Assembly: GCA_963169105.1 (NCBI GenBank)
Contig: OY720632.1
Location: 189,720,448-189,784,447, forward strand
Direction of reading: 5' to 3'
DNA: 64,000 bases
DNA from: Ceriagrion tenellum
Lineage: Eukaryota; Arthropoda; Insecta; Odonata; Coenagrionidae
Below are positions 23,473 through 34,130 of this stretch, one piece after another. Numbering within the stretch: the stretch's first letter is position 1; each line of letters opens with the position of its first letter. Under the pieces are notes generated by a model, which saw only the letters and a list, made by a program, of their open reading frames with translations, was not told the origin of the DNA and ran no database searches. The position numbers and the translations under genes are program-made.

Positions 23473-24515
23473 CATTATAAATGTATCCGCTTCTCACCAC
23501 AATGTTCTTTCCATTGGATTGACAGACCATCTTTTTTGGTCTTCTTAGTAGAAGCGGAAGTGGCAGAAGTTGGGTATCATAGGATGCTTCTGCGCATGAC
23601 GTTAGTTTTAAGGCGCTAGTTTTAAAGATTTTGCTTTTCCAATTCGCAGTATAAATACGCATATCATTAAATTTGTGTGGCGTGAATTGTTTAAGATAAT
23701 TTATGATTTTTATTCAAATGTTTCACTTGATTATTTGAAAATATTTCGCTGATTTTGTTAATATTATATTACCCTTAATTCAATGTCTTGCAGCTTTCTT
23801 AATTTACACTTGTTTCTATGTTATCATATGCGAGTTACCTTATGGCTCATCAACTAAAATTCTTTAGCAAACGTATACTATTCTCAGATCTATGCATTGT
23901 GCACTTCAGATGTAGAGAACACGCATACATTATGCATACAGAATTATATTATACATATTGTGTAAAATGCATACACAGTATACATATATCATTTATATAT
24001 GCATTGTATACAGTGTAATATATACTGTGATATACTCTGTATGTTACATGTATATGTATACCAAATATGGCGTGCTGTCTGGGTAACTAAAGATAATGTA
24101 AGAGGTGAGACCTGAATAATGTAAATTCACATTTCAACTCACAAAATTTATTTATGATGAGCACAGTGATCTTACAGATTTTCAGTTCTTTGTGCTCTCA
24201 TTATTATTCCATTTGTTTTCACTCCAATTCTCATTTTCATGTCACAATCTTAAGAGTGGAAATATCTTTGTGACATGGGCTGAATGAAATTTTAAGATCA
24301 AATAATGGTGTCAATGATGCCATAAATGTCTAGTAAAATATTTAAGAGGTTCATAATCTGGGATTACATTTTTTTGGGAGGATTTTAATTTTCATCCCAT
24401 TGAAAACAAGGAAATGCTAGAAGAATAAAATGTAATCTTTGGAAACTTTGTGGTATATCCACAACAATGTATTAAAGTGAAGAAAACTTTTACAAACCAC
24501 AGAAAAAACACACAC

Positions 24516-24561
24516 TACCATGACCCGGGTTTCGACGGCTGAGCGTCATCATCAGGTGATA
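24516..24561 (-). ncRNA. Hammerhead ribozyme motif, Penelope-type (minimal stem III)
   Basis: On the minus strand, CTGATGA (24555-24549) is followed by a GACG/CGTC stem II with a six-base loop, then GAAA, a very short stem III (A-U and C-G closing a CCGG loop) and a GTC cleavage triplet. Stem I can pair TATCA with TGGTA, next to a C.A mismatch at the first pair. Short stem III is the known feature of hammerheads in Penelope-like retroelements. It lies downstream of the Penelope coding part on the same strand, where a pseudo-LTR is expected. Confidence 0.75.
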
Positions 24562-24742
24562 CAAAAATATACAGCAATCCCTTATATATTATCAGTCAGT
24601 GGTAAGAGGGGGTGTAGGGAGAAGGGGGATGGGAATGGTCAACAAAAGAGGCAAGGATAGGGGAGTCGGTGGGCAGCAAGCATTCATTTAAAGATTAACA
24701 TCTGAGTCACCATGTTGGTTCTCAGGCTTCTGCGGAGCTGAA
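24562..24742 (-). promoter_or_regulatory. Penelope pseudo-LTR promoter region
   Basis: On the minus strand a C-rich stretch leads into TAATATATAAGGG (around 24580-24592), about 25-30 bases upstream of the hammerhead. A C-rich/TATA/hammerhead order also appears at 27000-27175 and a TATA/hammerhead-like order at 44268-44355. Confidence 0.5.
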
Positions 24743-24935
24743 ATGTAGATCTCTCCATGATTTCCGGGATTTCTTCTTTGTCAGTTGTTTGTGGGACAAG
24801 TTTCGCTGGCAGTCCTGCCAGTGTCTTCAGGTCATCCACTTTGACCTGAAGACACTGGCAGGACTGCCAGCGAAACTGTTGTCCCACAAACAACTGACGC
24901 AGAAGAAATCCCGGAAATCATGGAGAGATCTACAT
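24743..24935. repeat. Near-perfect long hairpin (92/94-bp arms, 7-bp loop)
   Basis: Arm 24743-24834 is the reverse complement of arm 24842-24935 apart from two adjacent substitutions and a 2-base indel; the loop is tccactt. On the minus strand it encodes the C-terminal tail of the Penelope protein (LPAKLVPQTTDKEEIPEIME), so the arm is a short inverted copy of coding sequence next to the element's 3' end. Confidence 0.92.
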
Positions 24936-26345
24936 CTGAGTCAACATTTCATTTTAAAATTTCGTGCTGTTCAAATGCATTTAGCTCACCTATGTTATCA
25001 GTAAAATGCAGTACTTTAAGTTTAAATTGCTTCGATGGTCACAGGTTAACAGGTGTTTGGCAAAATTACTCTTTTCTTCATGGTGATTTTTAAATGCACT
25101 ATAGTGTTCTTTGGTTCTGGTCTGGAAGCATCTCGAAGTCTGCCCCACGTAGACCCCTTCACAGTTGTTGCATGAGAGTTCGTAAATACCACTTGTGCAA
25201 ATGGAGTCCACTTTATCTTTGCTATGTACAAACAAGTTTTTTAGGGTCATGTTTGACTTATATGATACATAGAATTGGTCTTTGGGGATTGCTTTTACAA
25301 TATTTTCGGTTGTCTGACCATAATACCTTACAGAGCACCATTTTTTACAATCCATTTTTCTGCTATTACCAGAATATATTAGATTAGCAAAATTTTTCTT
25401 CTTCTTTTTACTAATTAATTTGTCTCTTATTTCCGGTGAATATCTGTTTGCCAAAGCTATATGCTTAATTATGTTCCTTTCTTTCTCAAATTCTTCTTTG
25501 ATTAGTGGAACATTAATTAGAACATTAATTCTAGCCGGTTAGTCAAGGCATGGAATGCTGCCACTTTTTGTGAGTGGCAGTGTCTTGAGTCAGCAGGAAT
25601 GATGATGTCAGTATAGGTTGGTTTTCTATAAATTGCAAATTTATGACGATTATTCACCAGGGAAATCATCAAATCCTAATAGTTAATAGAACGTTTGTTA
25701 TCAGTCTCATGAGTAAAAATGATTTTTGGATGTACATTGTTTAAAACCTTATTAAAATTGTCCTACTGTCAGTCCGTCCCCTTCCATAAAGTCACAATAT
25801 CGTCAACATATGGATACCAGAATATTTCCATATTTAATAGGCTATGTCCTGAGTTAAAAAGTTTATTTTCATAATAATTTAGGAAAATGTCAGCAAGTAA
25901 AGTAGAGATTGGGGAGCCAATCGCTAAACCCTCTGTCTGTTGATAAAAACAATTATTAAAAAGGAAATAGTTCTGATTGACAGTGATATTTAATAGTACA
26001 GATGGTTCCTTTACAACACTTACTGTGGCTCCCGATGATTTTAGAAGGTCAATTGTTATTTGTACTGCTTCATAAGGTGGCACATTTGTGAAAAGATTAA
26101 CAATGTGGAAGGAGACAAGTCGTACTTAGTGAGGGACATTGATGTCTTTTATTTTATCAATGGGATCCCGAGAGTTCATAATACCATATTTTGGTTTAAA
26201 GGCCGTGTATTGCGTCACTAGGTTATTCAGATGATGTGCCAGCTTATGACTAGGTGCTCCCATGCCGGAGACTAGCGGTCTAATGGGGTAACCAGGCTTG
26301 TTGATTTTTATAAGCCCATACAAGCATGCGGGCAACTTCGGCGAG
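24936..26345 (-). mobile_element. Penelope-like element: RT motifs 2-7 and GIY-YIG (decayed)
   Basis: Reading down the minus strand: KINKPGYPIRPLVSGMG (finger block), then after a break QQTEGLAIGSPISTLLADIF, and WYPYVDDIVTLW with the catalytic aspartates (about 25815). A KRSIN...DLMISLV block and FAIYRKPTYTD follow. The endonuclease occupies 25454-24990 with SGIYELSCNNCEGVYVGQT, TRTKEHYSAFKN, and FAKHLLTCDH. Several stops and frameshifts are present. It is followed by the hairpin and hammerhead-bearing pseudo-LTR. The GIY-YIG type with two cysteines matches the EN-bearing Penelope group. Confidence 0.85.
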
Positions 26346-26770
26346 CAATGGGGATAAAGGAGACCCCATTGATGAGCCAAAGTCTGGTTGATAAAATTTC
26401 TTGTTAAACAGAAAGTAGTTTTGTTTTGCACAAGTGTCCATAAAAAAATTAATTTTTGTATGATGACTGGGTTGGCTGGTGAATATCTAAGAATGGTTTT
26501 GGCTATTTCTAGGGCTTCTGTCACAGGTATGGAGGTGAAAAGGGTTTTTACGTCGAACGAAAGGAGTTTAGCATTCTTCGGGACCTCGACATCTTTAAGT
26601 TTTTGGTCAATCATTATCGAATTTTTAATACTGAATTTGGGGGTAAACTTGGTGATCTGGTGGTAGAGGTGATTAACTAAGCCCAGTGGTTTCTGGTGTC
26701 GTATCACCAGCACACAGACTTTCTTGTAAAATTAACTTGAAGAGAAAGGACAACATCTTGACACACTTGA
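26346..26770 (-). mobile_element. Second, partial Penelope RT copy joined upstream in tandem
   Basis: The minus-strand frame from 26713 encodes FTPKFSIKNSIMIDQKL, then KNAKLLSFDVKTLFTSIPV (catalytic aspartate block) and a degraded version of the QQT.GL..GSP block. Only after that does PIRPLVSGMG appear at about 26285, a block that should precede it. The order shows two partial copies in tandem, joined near 26345. Confidence 0.75.
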
Positions 26771-26859
26771 ACAGTGGGAGATAACCCAGAGAAGAAAAAG
26801 AAGCAAAGAAGCAGCAAGCTTATTAACGACATTGAATTCCTTCACCACCATTCCCCGCA

Positions 26860-26914
26860 GCTAGCTTTCCCACCCTAAAAACCTTCAACTTAACCTTCCT
26901 ACTCCCAACCCTTA

Positions 26915-26949
<35 letters not shown>

Positions 26950-27118
26950 ATTCCATTCCAATCCCCATCCATTATCCCCATCTTTCCTCTCCCCCCCCCC
27001 TCCCCCTTACCATCTCAAAACCTTTCCATCACCCACTCCATTCTCTACCCTCTTCGTATATATAAAGGCTGTCATGTCGAAAATTAAATTTGTTTGTAGA
27101 ATTTAATTGAAAAAAAAA
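26860..27118 (+). promoter_or_regulatory. C-rich, TATA-bearing pseudo-LTR-like segment with a 32-base C tract
   Basis: A pyrimidine-rich run includes 32 consecutive C (26917-26948) and a second C run around 26990-27005, then CGTATATATAAAGG (27055-27068), some 60 bases before the hammerhead at 27119. It matches the minus-strand order at 24516-24742, but in inverted orientation. The exact C count may be an assembly artefact. Confidence 0.5.
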
Positions 27119-27175
27119 ATTTGTTTGTACCTGATGATGACGATGTAATTGTTGAAATGCGTTGTACTAATAAAT
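27119..27175 (+). ncRNA. Hammerhead ribozyme motif, well paired (Penelope-type)
   Basis: Core CTGATGA (27131-27137), stem II GACGAT/ATTGTT closing a three-base loop, GAAA, a one-base-pair stem III with TGCG loop and a GTT cleavage triplet. Stem I is strong: GTAC pairs with GTAC (27127-27130 with 27164-27167), then a single U.U, then ATTTGTT with AATAAAT (27119-27125 with 27169-27175), all paired counting G.U. Covarying helices on both sides make chance unlikely. Self-cleavage is predicted from known hammerheads, not shown. Confidence 0.82.
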
Positions 27176-27234
27176 AACTAAGTGGGCATTACAAAATTTC
27201 TTTCGTTATTCAGTTTCCATTAAAATTGCAATGA

Positions 27235-27320
27235 GAAATAATCAGCCTGGACCAGGAGTTGAACCACGGACCTTCGGCTTTCCGGCCAATGCGCACACCA
27301 CTATGCTGCCTGGGTCTTAC
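27235..27320 (-). mobile_element. tRNA-derived SINE head (minus)
   Basis: On the minus strand: A-box-like CATAGTGGTGTGCGCATTGG and B-box-like TGGTTCAACTCC (about 27257-27268), then a body ending in a CATTGCAATTTTAATGG-type tail that is shared with the plus-strand copy to its right. The two heads face away from each other. Confidence 0.65.
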
Positions 27321-27329
27321 AGCAAGCTA

Positions 27330-27450
27330 CTTGCAGCAAGTTGGTCTGTGCAATGGCCCAGGAAGTCAAAGGTACATGGTTCGATTCTCGATCCAGACCA
27401 TTTTTTTCCTCGTGGCAATTTCTTTGTATTTCACCAATGTATTCACAGCA
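27330..27450 (+). mobile_element. tRNA-derived SINE head (plus)
   Basis: On the plus strand: A-box-like TTGGTCTGTGCAATGG and B-box-like TGGTTCGATTCTC (27379-27391), then CCAGACC, a T run and CGTGGCAATTTC as in the minus copy. Confidence 0.6.
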
Positions 27451-29392
27451 GGTCTGAATACTTTGTAAAGAGTTTCCATTGACTATGTTTTCATCAAAAT
27501 TATTACCATCAAGTAGAGTACAGATGTAATTTAATGATTGTAAAAACAATTTAATGCTGAGGGTGAATGATGATGAATGTTGTTATATGATGTTTGTGAC
27601 CTCTCTAGTTATGCATTTGATATTCTCTTGGTGTGATAAAATCGTTATTAACTTTAATTTCTTTTGCCATAGCAAACTCTTCATGTGACATAACAAGTTT
27701 GCCTGGGCCAACTTACAGCAAGCTTGCATGAAGTCTACTGCTGCAAAGTTGCACTTAAAGAGATGGGTGGATTTACAGTTGCAGACTATGGGACATAATT
27801 GTTTCAAATTTCTGTTCATAAAGTTGAAAAATTGAGTTTAAGGCATGAAAATGTAATCATAACTTTGCTATAACAAATTTGCTTTAGGCTCGTTGCAAAC
27901 TTGTTGTGAAAAGTTTACCATAACAGGGAAAATTAAGTCTACGGCAAGTTTTTCGTCCGGAAGTATGTCAATAATGTGCCTGGGGCTCATTGCCTTTTGG
28001 GTGTGCACATTGCCTTATGAGTGGGCAAAGTCTTTGAGAATGAGTAAAATAGCAGAAATGTATCAAAAACATGGCTGGCTTCATTTAACTGTCACATAAT
28101 ATCTGAAATGTGTACAGAACATTCTGTTTTTCGTGTTACGTTGGGGACGTTATGGATATATTGTGAATACTTTGTGTGCTTCTTGAGTGAAGAAAGGAAT
28201 TACTGCTGATCGTAGTTTTAAGTGAACCCTTACAGGCCATCAAGGAATGTGCAATACATTTGGTTTACTTACTGGGTGGCCTTATCATTTTCAACTGGCT
28301 AATTGATCCTAAGAAAGTAGGTTCCATATTTCATTGCAAAGAGTAAAGTTGATATCCTGTGTGTATGTAATCTTGAGTTTGTTGGTTCTCATATATGTTA
28401 TTTTTTGCTAAAAGGTTCCCAAAGTTTGGGGAAAATCCTACCAATATTAAGGGGACATAAATCATCCTGTATACTTTTGTTGAGTTCACTGACCTTCAGT
28501 TATGTGCTGTCATGATATCAATCTCACTGTGCCATGCATATTTCTTCCTTAATTCTCCTTGTAGGAATACCATTGACCCATCTCTGATAGGATGCATGTG
28601 TGCTTTTAATTTGCACTTCATTGGATTTTCACTTGCTACTCTTGCTTTGATTTGTGGTAAAGAGTAGTGTAAACAATTTAATGTGATATTTAATCAGTGA
28701 ATTTGTTGATGATATCTTCACTATTAATTACTGATAATATATATGTGGCTCTCTTTCATTGGTGGGAAGCAAGAATTTTTTACCACAAATAATATTTTTA
28801 GTTAAGAATTCAAGTCTATTCCAACTACCACTGACATATCTTACTGTGTCTGGTATGCACAATGGGAATTATTAGTACTACAGTGGTATCCCCTGTGAAT
28901 TTTGGTGATGCATCTGCATCTTTTGCTGGTGTTTTCTGACTCAAACTCACTTTTACCATGTTTTTTAAACGTAATTCAGGAAATAAATGTCTAGGTATTC
29001 AAATTTAGTTGCTAGTCAACAAAAAATACTTTAGGAAATAATGATGGATGGTTCTAGACGAGAACACTAGAAATTAAGCTAGAGAGGTGTCTGGATTGCA
29101 TGGGAGTCCAAATTAGCAATGCTCTACTGCATCTTTCCTTCGATTGTTTTTGTCTTTCTGAAGTAATTATCAGCTCTCTCATAAACTTGACAGCACCAGG
29201 TGCCACTTTGTGGAAGTAATTGACCGAAGTATCTGTAAAGATTTAGTATGATTTGTATCCATACTTTGTACGTTCCTAAAAAAATTTAGAAAATTGTGGA
29301 TAAGTACCAAGTATTCTCTTCACTCTGGATACTGTAACATAGCTCTCTCCTTGATCTATTAATCGATTGTTGTTTTCTTGGCCATTTTGTAG
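27451..29392 (+). other. Rest of MSH6 intron 2
   Basis: No gene found. 27650-27960 is rich in repeated AACTTGC/GCAAGTT words that also occur at 27305-27345, which suggests an unnamed MITE-like repeat. The rest is AT-rich with nothing identifiable. Confidence 0.4.
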
Positions 29393-29505
29393 GAAAGAAA
29401 GAACTTGAAGGCTCAGAATCAGACGTATCTGATGAGTTATCGGAACATGAATCCCCATCGAGTGAAGAGCCCTCTGAAGATGAGGAAGTTTCTACTCCTA
29501 AACGG
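29393..29505 (+). CDS. MSH6: MSH6 exon 3 (acidic serine-rich)
   Basis: Acceptor attttgtag, donor CGG|GTAAGA, phase 1 in, phase 0 out. It encodes GKKELEGSESDVSDELSEHE and SSEEPSEDEEVSTPKR, a casein-kinase-like acidic stretch of the disordered N-terminal region. It lies 12.9 kb downstream of exon 2, by far the largest intron seen. Confidence 0.88.
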
Positions 29506-30639
29506 GTAAGAATATTAATTTAGAACTAAAAGGATGCCCTGCCTTATGATATGCTATTACTTTCAAGAGAATTTGCTGTTTGACTTAATTTTTCCTTGTC
29601 TTTTCATTCCTGTAAACCCTCTCTCTTTGTCCATATCTAAATTATCTGATTCTTGACCTGCTCTTCCCGTCTTCAGGCTCTCAAGTTTAAGTATGAAAAA
29701 GAGATTCATCAGCAGTATGGAATATCAGAGAGGACTCTTCGTTTGTGTGATCCATTGATTTTCTTTGTGACTCCTCCCACCTTGATGAATTTGTTCTTTG
29801 CCAGCTTTTATTGCAATGTGATCATCTCTTTTGTCAAATCATCTCACATTCCTCATCTTAAGAAACACAGCCCACAATAATTGATACAATCTGTCATCTT
29901 CCCCTATTTTGCCAACCCTCAAGATATTTCGTGTCATTCTTTACCTTCTGAATTCCTAGATTAATCAACCACCTCTTCTCTCAATATGAATGCTCTAATT
30001 CAAGCTCTAACGAGACATATCAGTATCATTTTCCGAAGGCAATTTTGTCCAGACATAATTGAGTTGCTTAGAGTATCTAATGGTTACTGAACATGAACAT
30101 TAAGGTTCACATTCAATCCTGGGATTCTTCAGAGTTTATTGTTCAATTTCTTCACTTTTTGGGTCTTGTCCTGTGTCTGTTTGTTGTTAGGTGGAAAAAT
30201 TTCCCTTTTCACTGCAATCAGTATCTTCAGGTCGAAGGTGCAAGTTTCTGAATGGAAACCATTGAAGGTGATCACCAGCTTGGATATTTATTTTTTAGTT
30301 GTGTGGAAAAGACAATTGGTTTGAATAATCTGCTTGAATGATAAATGAAAAAATAATCTAACCATGGGTAATCAATCCAATTTTTATTATTAATTGATCC
30401 AAGTAATTGTTTCTTTTGGTAATCACAACTTTAATTTTTCATCCCTAAATGGTATACTACCAAATATGCATATTTTGCATCAAATTTTCTTCCCTAAATT
30501 CAAACAACGCATAAATACACATTTGCTGTATGCCATAAGGTTGATACAAAGGTTGGTATTGGTACCTTGGCAATCAAGTGTTCTGGGAGTGTGTGGTCAG
30601 TATTTAGGTATTATTCTGCATACTTGTCTAAACAATCGC

Positions 30640-31820
30640 ATAATACAGAAGGTGAAGAACTTCAAGTCTCCTTGCAATGTACACTTTTCAAAATTTACAG
30701 TTGATCTAGCGCGTCAAGTCTTTGTCCTTTCTTCTCCTGGTGCAGGATTTCCAGTTCGAAGTCACTCTTTTGGTTTTCCTCAATTAAATGTTTTGCAAAG
30801 AAAGAACTCAAGTCCTTGTTCTTTGCACACGCTTCATTCTCCATCACCCATTCTTTGAACTTTTGTCCTGTTTGCCCAATATTGGTGGCAGCACATTCAC
30901 ATTTTTATTTGTATACACCAGTTTTTTCTTGAATGGGAATTTTGTCTTTTATGTTATAATTCAAGTTCCTGAGGCAATATTTACTGTAGAACCCAACTTT
31001 GATCTTATCTTTTGGTAATTTTCTGCACACTTTATGGGATAAGTGGCCTAAACGAATAACAGTTCCTCATGAAAATTGTAGTCAGACACTGGAATAGAAA
31101 CCAGTCTTTGAATCATAGTGTGGAAGGCTGACAGTTTTTGAGAAAAACAATGTCTCGAAGCAGCATATTGCTGGGTAGGTACATACACGAATCCTTCCTA
31201 AAAGCAGAATATTGTAACCGATCTCAAGTCTTGGAGATTGAAATTTCCAGGAAATTGATTGAACCATTTTCTTCCTCTCCTATTGTGAAAATGATTTTGG
31301 GATTTAAAGAATTCAAATGAGAGAGGAACATATCAAGTTGCCATTCTGAACCTGACCAAACACAAAACGCATCGTCCACATACCTGTGCCAACAAACTAC
31401 ATTATTAGTGAGAAGGTGAACTGAGGAGAACAAGTCTTTCTCAGAAGAGTCGTTATAAATGTGTATTCTCAGGAAAATGTAAATGAATCCTACAAAATCT
31501 TCATTGAAATACTAACTTCCTGCATTAATCAAGCAATATTGTAAATAATAGTAAAAAAATCATAGATTCACCAAGCCCTGGATACTTGGAAATAAATAAA
31601 GTTTTATTGTACAAGAAATAATTCTATAAGAACCATACATTGAGTAGTTGGCACGGTTCAATCACAATGGGTGGCGGGACGGATTGCTGGAGGAAGATGA
31701 GCTCTGCCAAGTTCACTGCATCTTTCTCATCCTCGTTGGCAGAAAGATTACTAACATCCAAGGACACAAGTATGCACTTTTTGAAAAGTGTACTTCGCAA
31801 GGAGACTTTAGTTAACAAAA
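30640..31820 (-). mobile_element. Penelope-like element fragment (RT pieces plus GIY-YIG)
   Basis: From 31820 down the minus strand shows CILVSLDVSNLSANEDEKDA (degenerate catalytic block). After a gap comes CWHRYVDDAFCVWSGSEWQL (31390-31330) with intact YVDD, then LNPKIIFTIGEEENGSINFL. At about 30930-30840 a degraded GIY-YIG reads TGVYK, CECAATNIGQTGQ. The strand motif between the first two blocks (31440-31620) is lost. A C-rich region follows at 31830-32210, as near the other Penelope ends. It lies in MSH6 intron 3. Confidence 0.8.
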
Positions 31821-31829
31821 TTTTTGTAT

Positions 31830-33718
31830 TCCTCCCACTACCCCCTTTAAGACCTCCCTTCCTTCCTCACGGCTCCCTATGGGGGGCATCTCAGAACTTT
31901 AAACCTCCCCCTCTTAGACTTCAGGGTTTTCACCAGTGTGTGTGGTTCCAAACTTTCTTTCCTCTCGACCCTTTCACCCCCAGATACTTCCAACTCCCTC
32001 CCCCCCTCCAGATCTGAAGACAGGAACACTCTGGGTTTCCCTAACCTCCCCTACCAGACAAACCCTTACATGCCCGAGTCCTACCTTCCCCCCCCTGCAA
32101 TGGGCCATTCCTCCTCTCATTCCCAAGACTCTGACGCACAGCCCCTTAAGCTTTCTCCGCCTTCGTTCCCTCCACCCTCCATCCTTCCTCTCTCACCTCT
32201 TCCTCCCCCAAATATGTTTGTGCCAATATGTATTCTTTGCTAAGTTTCTGTATTATGTGTATTGGATGATGACATGCCAATTGAAACCCAGGTTGTCTTA
32301 AATAAATTTTACGTGGAATTGCAGAGTATAACTAAGAGTAAACTTTCATTTTACTATGCTGAGTAAATTCCACCAAGTCATGCAGAGACAACTGTGGAAT
32401 TTACCATCATTTCTCAATACTAGATTTTTTATTCCAGAAGTAAATTGATTCAACTGTTGATGGGCATTAGTACACCAGCAATTATTTTAGTGCCATTCAT
32501 TCCATTTCATTATTGCAATAAAGAATGCTTTAAGATGGAAACTTGTCTTTGATTTCTATCGTCAGCCAACAATGAATTCATGGTGAAACTAAAGCTGCTG
32601 AAGAGGTCAACTTCATGCAAAAATAAATGTAAAATTGAGAAATGATTGAAAAATGGAGGATTCGAAAGTTTTTAAAAATTGACTTTACCTAAATAAGTTA
32701 AAAACGATGAGAAATGTGAGATGGAGTAAGGTCAAATCGAAGTTTTTGTGTATTTTTTCATACAATGTTTGCCCCGCTTTCGCAATACTTTTGAAATCAC
32801 TGTGAATTGAGTGCCTTTTGCAGATTTTTTATGCCTTTATAAATTATTTCAAGCCTTTATGTAACTTAACATTAAATGGAGGAATATGTGCCAGCCAAGA
32901 ATCTCATTTGCATATTAAATCTGCATGAAGTAAGCATGGTGTTTTGCTCATATTCATTGCACAGCCCATTTATGTCATGTTTCTGTTCTGAAACTTCACC
33001 ATAAGTGATTATAACCACTGAAGTCCTCTAAATATGACTTATTCCTCATTCAAAGGATTAATAGCACCATAAAGCAAGTGGTCCAGTAAACACAAAAAGT
33101 GCTTAAAGAAAATGCTTCGTTATAAGAAAGTTTGAGCGTGATATCTTTTCACAAAGAATTTGATGAATTGTGAATTTTAATTAAATCTCTTCTTAAAGAA
33201 ATATATCCCACCCTTCCAAAAATGCCCGAATATCAGCCTCCAACTGTCAATCAACGGCACAATTTTCTGAGATATTTTCCAAAAAGTACCAGCCATTTTA
33301 CGAGGGAAAAGAGTATGTGTATAGATTCCAGAGAGATATTGTTAAAAAAATGAGGAATTTATAACACCTATCGCTCTTATAATTCATGGTTTCAGGTTCA
33401 ACTTTGCGGAAAATGTTAACATAATAATGAGTCAAGTGGAAGACTTACATAAGTTTTTTTTATTCTGAGAATTTCAGTCCTGTAAAAGTACATATTTACA
33501 CCATTAATATTACAATGTGTACTTGTGCAGCTGCTGAAATCAAAACATGGTCAAGATTATGACTCAGGAAATGTCTCAAGCAAACTACCTAAAGTTAGAG
33601 GATGAAGAAAGCATAATTTTGTGTCCAGCTGTTTTAATTTCTAATGTTGACTGCTGCTAATGTTTCCTTCCAGAATGTATATGTTTCTCATTGCTTATAA
33701 TTGTTGCATAATCATCAG
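31830..33718 (+). other. MSH6 intron 3, right part
   Basis: 31830-32210 is pyrimidine-rich, giving proline-rich open frames on the plus strand that I regard as compositional. It resembles the C-rich leader near 26880-27050. The remainder has no recognisable feature. Confidence 0.4.
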
Positions 33719-33904
33719 AGAAAGAAAGCTGGTACTCAGCAGAAGGCAAAAAGGGCGAGAAATGGCTTTGGCAAGCCAAATGGTTGCACTCCAACTACAA
33801 GATCCATTATTGTCACCACTCCTCCACCCAGTAAGAACTCACCTCCCGTGACACCAGCAAGCGTTGAGACCAAGTCTAAGTTGGCATTATTTGCTGCCAA
33901 ACAG
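33719..33904 (+). CDS. MSH6: MSH6 exon 4 (basic, threonine/proline-rich)
   Basis: Acceptor aatcatcag, donor CAG|GTATGC, phase 0 both ends, 62 codons. It encodes a basic KKAGTQQKAKRARNGFGKPN (possible nuclear localisation signal), a TTPPPSK stretch, and TKSKLALFAAKQ. Poorly conserved linker; its membership rests on splice sites, phase and position. Confidence 0.82.
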
Positions 33905-34130
33905 GTATGCATATATTTATAGCTGATGCATGGTTTTATTCTGCACTTGTTATTTCCTGTGGAATTACATTTGTGCACCCCTTTTTTCCAGCATTATTTG
34001 TGTTTCATGTTTGAATATGATTTTTATTCTAGACATTTCAATTGGGCTTAAGTTAAAAATAAATTCTAGCTCTAGCCTTAAAGTCTTAAAGCCTCACTCA
34101 ATGTTAATATTGCCTTTAATAATTTTGCAG

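Larger units (their letters stand above)
18109..24082. mobile_element. Candidate ~6-kb terminal-inverted-repeat element with subterminal GTATAC clusters and a cargo-like gene
   Basis: The left end starts CCAGAGAGCACACCATAT (18109-18126). The reverse complement of the right end (24065-24082) starts CCAGACAGCACGCCATAT, so 16 of 18 bases match. Inside both ends lie about 180-270 bases crowded with GTATA/TATAC words (18121-18390 and 23880-24060). Between them is a decayed multi-exon gene on the minus strand, a 2.1-kb inserted element and a Tigger MITE. The target-site duplication is not obvious; at best a 2-base GT on each side. No known transposase motif was recognised, so the superfamily is open. 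The paired termini and matching subterminal composition are seen directly; that the whole is one transposon is inference. Confidence 0.55.

Noticed and set aside
26917..26948. 32-base poly-C tract as a biological signal
   Set aside because: Homopolymers this long are error-prone in sequencing and assembly; kept only as part of the promoter-like segment.
31936..32301. Overlapping proline-rich plus-strand open frames
   Set aside because: The DNA is a pyrimidine-rich tract, so the frames are open because few stop codons can occur; no domain and no splice or start context.
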